Shown here piece by piece: positions 21,876-33,681 of a stretch of DNA of 64,000 bases. The notes below the pieces were generated by a model. That model worked only from the letters and a program-made list of their open reading frames with translations, did no database searches and was not told where the DNA came from. Source of the DNA: Undaria pinnatifida (lineage: Eukaryota; Sar; Phaeophyceae; Laminariales; Alariaceae); NCBI GenBank assembly GCA_012845835.1, contig JABAKD010000002.1, positions 2,761,501-2,825,500 on the forward strand. The letters run 5' to 3'. The translations under genes and the position numbers were made by a program. Numbering within the stretch: position 1 is the first letter of the stretch; each line of letters starts with the position of its first letter.

Positions 21876-23110
21876 CTCACATTAACTCTTGTCAAACATC
21901 TAGAGTCCGTGGTCACACAAAGGTGCTGGAGCCATAGGAAGATCCGAAAATCCAAGTGAAATCAAAATTCGTCAAGAAAATACTACGCTTTCCCGCCTAA
22001 AAACGCACGACACGGAAAAAGGCGCACAAGTGAAAAGGTCAAATGTGCCAACTAAACTCACATGGCCGCGGGTATTCACTCAACTACAGCATAGAGTTCC
22101 CCCGTCCCCACAACTAACCAACTCGCGGCTACAAACTATAGCGGTTGGGCTGCCTGCACCGTACGAACCGCACGGTAATCGTGAGTACAGACGAACGCCC
22201 CTGCTGTCTGGAGTGCTGTCAGAGTGACGACCCGCGGGCATGCAGTGAAACAAGAGCAATGGAACCAAAAACCACCGTACAGATATCAATGATCGCCCCT
22301 CCTTCCCGAGGTATTTGACAGGTTGCAGCGCAGCTACGACGCCCGTGCCTGAAAATTGAAAATTGCGGCGGGTCGTTCCCCGTGAAGGGTATACAACTCT
22401 TCTACAAACTCTACAAAAATCAGAGACGTAAGTAACATGTTGTACTACTGCCTCGTAAAAATAACGCTAAAAAAAAAAGACGATCGCTGCTCTCATGATG
22501 ATGATGTGCGTGCCGGTCGTGGGTCTCCGTGTGCCGTCCTCCTGCTGTGGTTCTCCGTCGCCGCCTCATCGCCTTAGCTCAGTCGGCCAGCTCCTTCGCA
22601 CTTGCTCTCGTTCACACTCAATTCCTGTCGGTTCCCCTTCTCCCCCGTCCAAAAAAAACAAAATGCTCCACGCAGTTTGCGGTGCTGATCTGAAAAACAA
22701 AATTATCGTTTAGGGAGAGTTCAATCCGTCTCTTCCCCGCCCGTCGACGGCCAGTCGCCCTCCTCCTTATTCTTCGAATCCAGCCTCCTGCCGGCGCAGT
22801 TCCCTCCACGCAAACCGAGACTGCGCCGTAGCGTGGCTCGTGGTGGCGCCTGCCTCCGCGCACGAGCATCCCGATTAAGCATTGCTGCTCCGCCGCTGCT
22901 GCCTAAAACGACGCGCGAATCGTAGGTGACCATGCCTAACGCACCACGTACGACCCAACTCTACCGCCACGCCTAAGCCTCGCGGCCACACGCAGCAGCA
23001 AGGAGGTATCACTCCTTGAGGGTGAGTCCGGCCTTACACCCGCCAGAAAGACCCCCCCACTCTCGCTACAGGCCGCAGCATGCCGTACCGAGGCGGCAAG
23101 GGAGAACGAA
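21876..23110 (-). repeat. 1.2-kb dispersed repeat, copy B (inverted)
   Basis: Reverse-complement match of copy A, including the region outside copy C's left end (TTGCCGCCTCGGTA...GGCATGCTGC). Copies A and B are therefore longer at that end than C. The boundary with the LINE at 23.1 kb is approximate. Confidence 0.85.
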
Positions 23111-24600
23111 GTAGTATGATCCCCTGAGTAGACCTTACCCCCAACCAACTCCCCAAACGTCACCCTCCGTGGATGACGCTCTTCTCCCATACGTGCCACG
23201 AATCCCGCAAGCAATATCCTCCGTTTCCGCACTGCCGTCTCAATGCTCTCGGAAGCCCTCTCGGAAAACGCATCGGTTTACGAGAGGGTCTGGTCGGCGC
23301 GCTTCTGTTTCCGCCCGCCGGGTTATCAGCCGAGCATGGAATGATCAACCTGTCTTTGTCTATCATAGTCAGGTTTGTTCGGGCTGCACCTCACGCACCA
23401 GTAGTCTCGACCATGTCGGCTTTCAGCAACCGAACTTTTAACTGTAAGCGCACAACCGGGTTTCAATAGGACCCAGGCTACAGTAGGGGGGTCCCCTTTT
23501 GGGCCTTTTATTTCAGTGGCTAGGGGTCACTCGCGCGAGTAACCCTTTGTTCCTATGGAATCTTACGTTTTCTTTATGTTTTACATTAACGAAATCAATC
23601 AACAATGATGCAAAGGTGATCTAAGCTGCGCTAAACCAAGTGCCGAAACCATCTTCATCCGTAGGGCACAGAGCTACTCGTGCGAGTGGCTCAAGCACAC
23701 CAGTGGAACATGGGGGTACCCCCCCTACCGTAGCCTTGGTAATAGGTTTCCATCTTGTACCTCTGGACGCGCGTCGATACCCCCTGAAGATGCCACGGTA
23801 TCTCGACAGCAAGTTCCCTGTCTGCGCTGAGGGCCCCATCCTTGTACGCAAAATCGATCGTTTGCTTGTGTACCAGTCCGGCTGCTATGATTGTGAACGA
23901 CCACTTCCCCCCACAATAAGTGTACAGGCATATGACCCCCATTTTGGTGTCAGACACATCAATCCAGAGCGCCGAGCACGCAGTGGCGATCACCTTCATA
24001 GTTCTCTTCCGCGCGTCTGATCTGGTCTCGATACATGCCCACATCGTCAGCGTACAGGATGCCCCACAGCATCTGCACCTCCCCCTCCTGCTCCTATTCG
24101 TCGTCGTTCTCCTCCCTCCCGCCTGTCGACTTTGCGTGTGCGTGGGGTGCTCTTCTTCTCTTATACTCGATTTTTTCGTTGATGCTGTACCATGTTGTCC
24201 ATGTTGACTGCATCAGCGAGGAAGAATTTATCGGCGACACGCAGTACCGCCGTGACAAACATGTTGGAACACATCTTCCCCCCACCTTTCGTCCTGCAGG
24301 CACATTATATTTTTTTTCTTCGGAGACCTTCATCCTCCGCGCCGAACACGCCGTCACGATTGCCGTCATCATCCCCTCCAGCCGTTCTCATGATCGCGAT
24401 ACGTTGCCCGCATCATCAACGTCCAGCATACCTCACAACTTCTGCACCTCCTCCTCCTCCCCCGCCCCCCCCTCCCCCCCGCGGCCGTTGACGTGGCCTG
24501 TGCGTGGTGTACCGTTCTTTTCGCCTTTCTCCGTTTTTCGTTAGAGCTGTGCCATGTCGTCCACCATGGACGCATCAGCGAGTAATCATTTCGCTGCGAC
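23105..24600 (-). pseudogene. Decayed LINE reverse transcriptase, minus strand, split by a MITE
   Basis: On the minus strand LWGILYADDVGMYRDQI spans the YADD catalytic box at about 24041-24059. Downstream come the MKVSE/TKMG-type segment and YKQTIDFAYKDGALSADREL (frame-shifted pieces), then the MITE at 23470-23740. Beyond it are LLKADMVET, NKPDYDR and RKRRILLAGFVARMGEE (ending about 23100). This block order is that of the palm, thumb and C-terminus of LINE polymerases. A second, more decayed palm-like piece (MLDVDDAGNVSRS, about 24420-24435) lies upstream, implying a partial duplication. Frameshifts and stops make it non-functional. It is a different subfamily from the 7.2-8.6 kb LINE. Confidence 0.75.
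23470..23740 (-). mobile_element. MITE, copy 3 (271 bp, inverted)
   Basis: Inverted copy of the 268-bp family, beginning GACCCAGGCTACAGTAGGGG and ending CCCTACCGTAGCCTTGGT. It is flanked by AATAG at 23465-23469 and 23741-23745. It sits within the LINE reverse transcriptase pseudogene. Confidence 0.9.
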
Positions 24601-24779
24601 ACGCAGTACAACCGGTAACGGTTAGAGTTAAGCTTCTGGTCGGGTAGTCGACGTTAGGCAGCACGGCCGAAAACCTCTGAAGATCTACAACTATCAAGCT
24701 TACATTTGATCTCAGATACAAGTCGACCTCGAAAAATCTCTCTACCGATGTGCTCTCGCCTTGTGTTTGCGGCCATTGC

Positions 24780-25400
24780 GATATATTTGACCTAGCACCA
24801 CGCGTACAGCAAACCCCTACATCTATGGGACCTAAATTTGTGAAAACCCTTTTGCCCCCCCTCCGTCCCCACCCACCTCCTTGAACACTCCGCCCTCTCC
24901 ACACTGGTTGTACGGCTTGCAGGATATACAAAATATACTGGTGCATTCCTTCCAAAAAACCGTCAGATGTATCCCCTCAAAGGATTTTTAGATTTCCACG
25001 CAGATTTGAGTTGCCCCGGCCTGCCCCCCCACCCCCCTCTAACGCTCCTTCTTGTTCAAGCCTATTCCTGCACGCCCTTGATAACTCCGCCCTCCTCTCA
25101 ACGGTTACACGACTTACAGGATACACTTAATAAACTGATGAATTTCTTTCCACAGCTGCCAAATTTTGTGCCCCTCAGAAACGGGTTTTATAGTTCCCGC
25201 GCACGGAATGACTAACATCACCTCGTTGACCCTATTAGCTACGCTGTAGTTCCAACTAGAGTCGCCGACCTATATCCTCAATGAGGACACACAACCCGTA
25301 ATACGCGCGATCGGAGTATCACACACAGCTTGCAAAGATGAGTTTCGACAACATCTTCGATCTCAGGGCTCGCGTGTATTCATATTTTTTAGAATTTAGT
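24780..25400 (+). repeat. Composite repeat with ATGAGTTTCGAC module, copy 1
   Basis: Contains modules found again at 41.84-43.21 and 46.15-46.69 kb. The modules are ACCTAGCACCACGCGTA, CTCCGCCCTC plus a dyad-like CGACTTACAGGAT, CCCCTCAGAAACGGGTTTTA, GAGGACACACAACCCGTAAT, and GATGAGTTTCGAC followed by AATCTTCGATCTCA. The last module opens a conserved short frame, MSFD.IFDL. Confidence 0.75.
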
Positions 25401-25886
25401 TTCGACATATCCAACGTACGAGTATTAGACTAGTCTAGAGTTCTACGTTTTGAATTGCCCGAAGGTCCAATTTCATGCATTTTCCTGGAACCAGCTTGTT
25501 GCTATGACGCAATTCATGCCTCCGCCGACCGACTTCGGAAAAAATACAAAAAGTTGAAACCCGGTACTACACAATATACCTTGGGTACATGGCTTGTGGT
25601 GGCACCTGTGCATGATCTAGGGGCAATATTTTTTCCGCTTTCTGTGCAAATAGTAAAGTATCAAGTTCGCGGATATCCCGGTCGCGCTCAGGGCCCGCAT
25701 CTACCTGTAATACCAGATGTTTGGGAATTTATGTATCCGCATAACGATACCAGATGTCCCATTATTTGTTATAAGGCTCAGTTTAGGTAAGCTACTGGTA
25801 TTTATTTTTTATTTTTTTTCATCCTCTGGCGGATGTGGCAAAATCAAGCTCGATTGAGCTCACCACACTTTCACGTATTATATTTA
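25401..25886. other. No recognisable gene
   Basis: One 111-codon plus frame at 25455-25790 has no recognisable motif. The rest is AT-rich. Confidence 0.4.
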
Positions 25887-28475
25887 GAGCGATGACCGAA
25901 ATCGGGTACACCCGATTGACCTATGGCCGTTATCGGGTACCCCTTGAACACACAGTAGTCCTACAACGACTCAGGACGACATCTCATTAGTCGAAAGCAC
26001 ACCGCATCGGAACGCAGCCGCATGTCCATCGGGTGTGTACCCGATTATGGCTGAACAAGTCCTCGATATGTACCCGACTCGCATACAAGCCACCCGATTA
26101 TGGCCGGACTACTCGACCACCAGACAACACGCACCCACGCACGCGCAGCGGGCGCGAACTCGCGCCACGTCACGAGGCGGGGCATTGTTTGTTCTTTCGT
26201 CTCGGAGCTCTTTTTCCGGAGCTCTTTTTTGTGGACCTTGAAGTCGCAGTTAGGCCATTTCCTATGCAGTCGGATACCGCCAGTCGAAAACGGCCCTTTT
26301 CGACTGTACTTTTTTTTGACTGGATTCTTCCGGTCCTTCTTCTTATCGTCAGTCGAGCCGATTTCTTATTCTTATCGTCAGTCGAGCCGATTTTATAGTT
26401 TATGTGCTCTTCCTAGAGGCGGTTGGAGTGAGGGAGTACTGCTGTGGTACCGCAGTCGAAATCAGTTGGCAGCTCTGTGCTTCGCGCTTTCTTCGCGAGC
26501 AACGGCTCGACGAACCCTCGTCCCAGCGAGTTGGTGGCTTTGGGCTTAGCCGAAAGCCGCCAAAGCTACGTTCGTGGAGTTGCACTCAGCCGAGAGCCGC
26601 CAAAGCCACAGCAGCCGCAGCCGTTGTTGGCAGCATGGGATCGAGACCGCGCGCTGCTGCCGTCGTGTGATACACGCTGCTGGCGAGCAACACTAGGAAT
26701 GCGCCACGCTGACTTGCTGCGAGAAGCAACAGCTGGGATAGCGAAGCCAGCGTCAGCGCCTTGTATGATACTGCAGTGTGGAACCTGGTATGGGTGTGTG
26801 GCCGTGTGGCCGTGTGGGCGTGTGTTTGGTGGTGGGATGAGCGATGCGATCGGTTAAAAAAACACGTGAAAAACTTTTTCGACTGAGTTTTTCGACTGGT
26901 GGATCTAACTTTTTCCACTGGATCCGCCAGTCGGAATTCTCAGTCGAAAAAAGTTGAGTCGAAAAAGCCCTTTTTCGACTGCGTGAGACGGCGTTAGAAA
27001 GGTACAAGCACGACCCACAGAGCTTTTTCTGAAAACGGCGTCCCTGCAGGTCACCTGTTAGCGAGACCTAGAAAATCATGTGACTCAAATCATTTGGTCA
27101 AATTATTTCTCGGGGTGTGATGTGACAGGTGGCGGCAATACATTTCTCGGGCCCGCCACGCCACGAACATATCTCCCTGTGCCATGTGGAAAGGAGCATC
27201 TGAATCGTTAGCTTTTTTCGTGCCGTGTCCGTGCCTAGGTAGTCTGTGATCTATGTCTAAACCATCTGCATAGATGCGCTTCTGTGCCTTATATGTGGGG
27301 GTGCTAAGGCCATGTTTTTTGCAGTCGGATGTGTTTTCGACTGAAGCCCAAATCGAGCTTTCTTACGCAGTCGAAAAAGGGCTTTTTCGACTCAACTTTT
27401 TTCGACTGAGAATTCCGACTGGCGGATCCAGTGGAAAAAGTGAGATCCGCCAGTCGAAAAACTCGGTCGAAAAAGTTTTTCACGTGTTTTTTTAACCGAT
27501 CGCATCGCTCATCCCACCACCAAACACACGCCCACACGGCCACACGGCCACACACCCATACCAGGTTCCATACTGCAGTATCATACAAGGCGCTGACGCT
27601 GGCTTCGCTATCCCAGCTGTTGCTTCTCGCAGCAAGTCAGCGTGGCGCATTCCTTATGTTGCTCGCCAGCAGCGTGTGTCACACGACGGCAGCAGCGCGC
27701 GGTCTCGATCCCATGCTGCCAACAACGGCTGCGGCTGCTGTGGCTTTATCGGCTCTCGGCTGAGTGCAACTCCACGAACGTAGCTTTAACGGCTTTCGGC
27801 TAAGCCCAAAGCCACCAACTCGCTGGGACGAGGGTTCGTCGAGCCGTTGCTCGCGAAGAAAGCGCGAAGCACAGAGCTGCCAACCGATTTCGACTGCGGT
27901 ACCACAGCATTACTCCCTCACTCTAACCGCCTCTAGGAAGAGCACATAAACTATAAAATCGGCTCGACTGACGATAAGAATAAGAAATCGGCTCGACTGA
28001 CGATAAGAAGAAGGACCGGAAGAATCCAGTCAAAAAAAAGTACAGTCGAAAAGGGCCGTTTTCGACTGGCGGTATCCGACTGCATAAGAAATGGCCTAAC
28101 TGCGACTTCAAGGTCCACAAAAAAGACCTCCGGAAAAAGAGCTCCGGAAAAAAAGAGCTCCGAGACGAAAGAACAAACAATGCCCCGCCTCGTGACGTGG
28201 CGCGAGTTCGCGCCCGCTGCGCGTGCGTGTGTGCGTGTTGTCTGGTGGTCGAGTAGTCCGGCCATAATCGGGTGGCTTGTATGCGAGTCGGGTACATATC
28301 GAGGACTTGTTCAGCCATAATCGGGTACACACCCGATGGACATGCGGCTGCGTTCCGATGCGGTGTGCTTTCGACTAATGAGATGTCGTCCTGAGTCGTT
28401 GTGGGACTGTGTGTTCAAGGGGTACCCGATAACGGCCATTGGTCAATCGGGTGTACCCGATTTCGGCCATCGCTC
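25887..28475. mobile_element. 2.6-kb foldback element: two ~1.1-kb inverted arms
   Basis: The left arm (25887-26987) starts GAGCGATGACCGAAATCGGG. The right arm (27362-28475) ends with its inverted counterpart. The arms match almost base for base over 1.1 kb, with small indels and isolated substitutions, and flank a 374-bp spacer. Motifs GTCGAAAAA/TTTTTCGAC and CCGATTATGGC recur in the arms. No long intact gene is present; paired mirror frames are consequences of the palindrome. No convincing target duplication (ATTTA on the left, TTTTATTTA on the right is at best loose). The foldback class is structural, not sequence-based. Confidence 0.85.
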
Positions 28476-28614
28476 TTTTATTTAACTCATTTGCTTTACT
28501 TGTATTGTTAACTTGTAGAGTGGTACTTTATTTTATTTCATTTTATTATGTTTCTTTTCCGAGCTTTGGCTCTCCTTTGCGGTTGGGTTGTTTCTTCGAT
28601 TTCCCCTTCATTTT

Positions 28615-28725
28615 GTTTGTTTCATTTTTTTGTTTTATTTTTATCTTTGTTTTTATTTGTTTTCTTATTTTGTTTTTTCTTTTTTTTTTTTTGTTTTTGT
28701 TTTTGTTTTTGTTTATTTCGTATTT
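28615..28725 (+). repeat. T-rich low-complexity tract
   Basis: Runs of TTTTTG and TTTAT. All frames here are poly-Phe or poly-Lys artefacts. Confidence 0.8.
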
Positions 28726-28944
28726 CTCTCTTCCAATGTATTTCTGTTGCTGACGTATGTATGTTGTGCCTGTCGTACCCAGTACTAGGGCATGACATTG
28801 CGTTGTCGAATGCATTACGATGCATTATCTCTGTGTCGTGGCTTGTGACCACAGAGCTGATCTTTCTAGGGTGAAGAATCAGTACGGACACTGGGTGTGC
28901 TGGATGTCGACGAGTAGAAAAACGGTTTAATGTGAAGAACACAC

Positions 28945-29060
28945 ACACACACACACAGAGTGGTCAAACGGACTAATGTCCCACTATTCCTTAACAAATG
29001 ACGTCGTCGACAACTCATGTTTTTCTGGGTCGTGGGTTCGATTCCCACCATCCACATGTT
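28945..29060 (+). repeat. tRNA-like segment, possible SINE head, copy 1
   Basis: TGGTCAAACGGACTAAT resembles a box A region. GTGGGTTCGATTCCCAC forms a perfect 5-bp T-stem with a TTCGATT loop (box B). No matching 5' acceptor strand for the following CATCCAC is found, so it is not a complete tRNA gene. A (CA)n tract precedes it. Confidence 0.5.
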
Positions 29061-29254
29061 GTAGGTTATGATAATAAACCTCTTCAGGCTTTTCCTATGT
29101 CGAACTTTGAACAATACTCTCCCCGGTATCCCCAGGAATTGGAACCGCGTGGACGTTGACACGTTCGTCTGTACATCCGGCCGACCCGCTTTCCCGCCAT
29201 TTCAGGGAGGAGGGAGTGTTCTACAGCTTAGGTTGGGTAAGCTATTGATTGACC

Positions 29255-29365
29255 TTTTGCAAATGGTCAAACGGGCTAATACCCCTCTAGACTAATTCCT
29301 CCAAAAAGATCGGAAACATATTGACAAGTGATTTCACGCGCAGGTTCGTGTCCTGCCGACGACAC
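29255..29365 (+). repeat. tRNA-like segment, possible SINE head, copy 2
   Basis: ATGGTCAAACGGGCTAATAC matches the box A part of copy 1. GCAGGTTCGTGTCCTGC makes a perfect 5-bp T-stem with different paired bases. It diverges between the boxes. Confidence 0.5.
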
Positions 29366-29392
29366 GTCATTTGTGAAAGGATTAGATTAACG

Positions 29393-29600
29393 ACTGATTC
29401 TATGATAGCCCCCCCCAAAAGCAGCGATAGTTTCGTTGCTGCTCAATACGAAGAAGGATGCTATGAAAGGTCTATCTTCACATAATTTTTCGTTCGCGAA
29501 GAGCTATCGACCAATCAATGACGTCGGGGTGGCAAAGGGCACTGTATTTCGGGAGATGCGGCCGTGGGATGGTTTCAAAACCGGCGATTTTGTTGAAGAA
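29393..29600 (+). repeat. 208-bp dispersed repeat, copy 1
   Basis: Shares ACTGATTCTA.GAT..CCCCCC, ATGACGTCGGGRTGGCAA, GGGCACYGTATTTC and CCGGCGATT-like blocks with 47031-47240. Confidence 0.55.
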
Positions 29601-30040
29601 AAGTTGGGGGGACTACCGTAGAGTGACCCTGACCACTTGCGAAAAGTATACCAATACCCGCGTAACTTCTCAACAAACCTAAGCCTTATAACACGTTGCT
29701 AAATGATATTCGGACCAGGTTAGCGCTTAGTAGGTTTCTGGTCGTATTGCGACCCGGTCTCAGGTATACCTTCACGCATCGACATGCTTCAAATAATTCG
29801 TGTATGTTTTGAGGGCGCTGCATCATCATGGTTCATGGTGCATGGCCTGTTTTGTTGTCTCTGATATACTCCGGCATGGATATTTTCAGGCCAACCGAAA
29901 TGAGCATATACATTGCTGTGCGAGCTGTTATAAAGAGTATTCATGGTATCATGTGGGGGTCGAAACGACTGGATCGAATATTCAGGCAGACCAGATGAAA
30001 TAAACACCCCGAACGACGATCGAATGAATGCACGTCGACA
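29601..30040. other. No recognisable gene
   Basis: Unassigned DNA up to the GTT microsatellite. Confidence 0.4.
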
Positions 30041-30045
30041 TCACA

Positions 30046-30280
<235 letters not shown>

Positions 30281-30478
30281 TTTCTACATTAACCCTTTTA
30301 GAACCCACTAAAAAATCGTTAAAAAAATATCAAACCTAAAATTAAAAATAAATGAATGAAGCTCATTGGGGCAAAGTCGGGCCGCGTGCAGCGAAAGGAC
30401 CTGCGAAGCGCACGGCCAAACATAAATCGGCGAAACAAATTTTGTATAGAAAATAACTCCCCAAAACCTGGTTCCAGG

Positions 30479-30508
30479 TAATTTGTCCCCAGATCTGGGG
30501 ACAAATTA
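30479..30508. repeat. Perfect 30-bp palindrome
   Basis: The half-site TAATTTGTCCCCAGA is followed without spacer by its inverted complement. It lies 186 bp inside the left end of the TTAA-bounded element. Other hairpins nearby: CCTGG/CCAGG (30468) and CAAAAACCTC/GAGGTTTTTG (about 30555-30580). Confidence 0.9.
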
Positions 30509-30632
30509 GACTGGATAATAAAGTGCAAAGCGAACTTGGGTGGTCAAGGGGGGTCAAAAACCTCCAAACTGAGGTTTTTGCTGCTGTACGAGTACATGGC
30601 TCCAGTCTGTGTCTCTACACACCAGCACCACC

Positions 30633-30988
30633 ATGGCGCAGCAGGCATACCCCGACGTCGTTGCCCTCGAAGCCTTCGAGGACGCAGATGCTTCCGCTAT
30701 CCATCAGCAGCTGAAGCAAGTTGCTGAACACCATGCTCCCAGGACCAGGGAATTTGCGTTCGATGCCGCAACCGCGGTCGCCCGACGTGTTTGCTAGCAT
30801 CAGGAACACCCACAGGCATTGCCCGGTGGCTTGTCCTCAAAGGAGCGCAAGGCGGCTGCCAGCGCACACCCTGGGCTTTGCGGGGCCAGTTTGGCGGCTG
30901 TGATCGCGGGAATCTGCTTCGACGACGTATCGGCAACGGCAGAGCGCAGGGGCGTCCAGCACACCTACAACGTCATGTGTAACCAGGT
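30633..30988 (+). pseudogene. Coding-like frame with one stop, unrecognised protein
   Basis: ATG at 30633 sits in a CACCATGGCG context. The frame reads MAQQAYPDVVALEAFEDADA, HQQLKQVAEHHAPRTREFAF and FDAATAVARRVC, then hits TAG at 30795-30797. It continues in the same frame with LSSKERKAAASAHPG, CGASLAAVIAGICFDDVSAT and TYNVMCNQ, where a GTGCGTGT donor-like site follows. Composition is GC-rich and Ala-rich, unlike flanking AT-rich DNA. No family recognised. It lies inside the TTAA-bounded segment and may be part of that element. The stop could be a mutation, or the start of an intron I cannot place. Confidence 0.4.
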
Positions 30989-33549
30989 GCGTGTGTCCTT
31001 GAAATTTGTTTGCTTTTTGCTGCCTGCCGCCATCTGCGTGCTTGGAGACTTCAAAGCACTATGTTCCCGGGATCGAGTGAGATAGAACCGCGCGCAAGGA
31101 ACACCTGCTGCGGTAAAACTTAGGATGATTCAGGGTATGCCTATACTGCTGTAAGGGTTGGAAGTACCTGCTGTTGGCGCTGGTAGGGCGTCGTTCAAAG
31201 GCCCGGTGAAGGCTCCGCTCGACTCGTGCCACAACCTTCCATTTCACACCCTCACAGTCATGTCGAGTACTGCTGCTAGTATTTCCTTACTCTAATTCCA
31301 AGTGGTAGTGTATTCCCAGTCTAATTTCAAGTAGTTTGTCCACAGGAAAGAGGTTGCCCATCTTGTTTTCATGTACGAGTACAGTACGAGTAAGTATTAC
31401 TTGGTACATAATACCAGTACTTGAGTGTAGCTGCTTGAAAACGGGGACAAGCCTAGAAGGGGACCCATATACCCTAGTCGTACGTGTTGGTTGTACAGCA
31501 GCAGTGCAGTAGCACTGGCACCAAGCCGTAAAGGGTTACTTGTAGAACATGACTAGGCTCATGTCATAGTGCTCACTATGTCATTTTATATTATACAACT
31601 GGTGCTAGCGTCTCTGCCAGCTGCTGGACGTGATATCATAGTGATACGTGGAACAAGTTCAACAGCAGTACAGCAGTACTCGCACCTACCTGTATGACAC
31701 TATCAATACCTCTTGGTATTGATTTTATTTAGGACGGGGAGCTTTTTCTCGCGCATCGTAATAATAATGTATCACATATGAAAACTGTACACCAGGTACA
31801 CTGCTTAGACGAAGGATGCTGACAGCGTGGTACTGTTGCTGCCGTTGTGAGTAGAAGGGCCACTATGACGGAAGGCCCCAGGCATGATGTACCTATGCGT
31901 GAGTAGTTGTAACTACGAGTGGTACGTATCATAACTGGTATGATAATCGTGGTATCGTTGTACGTACATGCATACCAGGTACATACGTACACTTGTGCTG
32001 CCACAGACTACACAAGGCAGATATGTAACGACTGTTTTAATTTCATGTTTATGCACCAACAGATATTCACGACGATAGTTTCGCGCAATGCTGTACGTTT
32101 TCCATGTTGTACTCCTGTAGCGCGCAGTGCTGTAGTCGACCAAAACTCCACCTGGTAGTGGTGCAGAGTGCAGGCGTAGGTTATAGTTCCAAGTTCGCAC
32201 CAACCGCGAAATGGAGCAAACCTGATAGCACTTACCGGTACGGTACCTTGAGTTCTAAGTACCGTAGCAGAATGATGTAGGATTGCAGCAGTAGCAGTAG
32301 TCCACTAATATTACCGAAGTCTTGCAGCTATTCTCTTCAGAGGGTAAACTTGAGTGAAAACTAACGATTACAGCATCAACCACACGAAAGAGCCTAGCAA
32401 TGTAGGTTGTAGTATAATTCTGCATGGGCGTACAACAGTTGTCCAGAGCTGGGCGAGTAGCTGTATTTTGACGGCCACGGCAGTAGGCATATTGCTGGCA
32501 AGCGGTACGAGAGTGTTAATTTTACCACCCGTGTACATCGCATAGAAAGACCCCGCTCGCTAGTATTGTCGATGCGCCGGGCAGATACTCGCTCTTCGAA
32601 TACATGGCAAACTGACTGCTGACACGGCTGCCGTACCCCTCTTTTCCGTCGCTTGGCGCTCAGGCGTGCTTCGACGCGTCCAAGGAGCTAAACGCGTTTG
32701 GGGCTGGCGTGCAACTCGAGCGCAAGGAGTGCTCCGCCCAAGCTTGCTGAGCTCTTTTCCCTGGGAATGGGGTAGTGGACGAATGGGTGGGGATTGCCTT
32801 CAATTCGTAAAATTTCGGCTGACCCGTCGCGGTCAACGTTTTCTACGAAATGGATTATATTTGTATTTGCCGATGTCTTGTTATGGCTGTCCGCACGTCA
32901 AGTTGGTGGGGCGAGGAGGTTGGCAGTTACGGTATGCCGACAAAGGAAACTCAGTTGATGTGGCGATTGCTGCAAGCGCTGGCTTCTTTGTTAGCAATTG
33001 CGCGTCGTGTTGAATGAAGGTTTGACGCCGATTTACTGGAAATCCTACACAGTTTGCGTCTCGTCTTTGTTTGGACACCCAGTGTTCCATGACGCGCGGT
33101 GTTGGTTCATGATGAGCAATCGTACGGTGGTGTGGGCTGCGTTGTTATCATCCAACCTGCAATATGAACTCGCCGCGTGTTATTTTGGGCTCGATCGCCA
33201 CCTGCGGAATACAGGGTGGTTTTCCTCGCCGTGTTTTCCCTCAAGTAGCACCGATGCTTCGCATCAGTTTATTGAGAGAATCGCGAGGCGCATCGTGCTG
33301 TCGCTCTTGAAACTGGGGTGGGGTGGCGCTTGAGACGACGGATGAGGGGGGCTTATTTTATTTATAAGAAGAACCGTCTGCGGTTTGATTACTATGCGTT
33401 TTGACCCCGTGCCGGTGATGCGGACGCACGCACGCCAATTTTTTTCGACGGTTTCGAACGCCGCCGACCATTTGTTTATGTACTTGTTACATACACCACG
33501 AACTATTGTCTGACCGAAAATGCTGAGTGAGGTTCACGCGTCACAACGC
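30989..33549. other. No recognisable gene; TAC/GTA-rich DNA
   Basis: 31.3-32.3 kb is full of short GTACGAGTAC-like and TACGTAC palindromes, a style also seen in the Harbinger intron (10.0-10.7 kb) and at 35.5-37.4 kb. 32650-33330 has coding-like composition in pieces but no continuous frame or motif. Confidence 0.4.
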
Positions 33550-33681
33550 TGACGTCAAGTCTCTCCGTCGGTGCATAAGTGACCTGTCTTGTGACCGCGA
33601 CCCATACCCCTCACATGACGTCAAGTCTCTCTGTCGGTGCATAAGTGACCTGTCTTGTGACCGCGACCCATACCCCTCACA
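33550..33681 (+). repeat. 66-bp tandem duplication
   Basis: Two units starting TGACGTCAAGTCTCT at 33550 and 33616 and ending CCATACCCCTCACA, with a single C/T difference. Each unit contains a TGACGTCA-like palindrome. Confidence 0.95.

Noticed and set aside
26033-28332. Pairs of 100-150-codon frames that look like two related genes
   Set aside because: They are mirror images produced by the two foldback arms; no motif or conserved start.
8950-28900. Common repeat between about 9068 and 28866 (TCTAGGGTGAA...)
   Set aside because: Similarity covers only about 35 bases with many differences; could be chance.
28546-28954. Lys/Asn-rich frames
   Set aside because: Artefacts of the T-rich tract at 28615-28725.
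28945-29060. Complete tRNA gene
   Set aside because: T-arm is good but no 5' acceptor strand pairs with CATCCAC and no convincing anticodon arm is seen.
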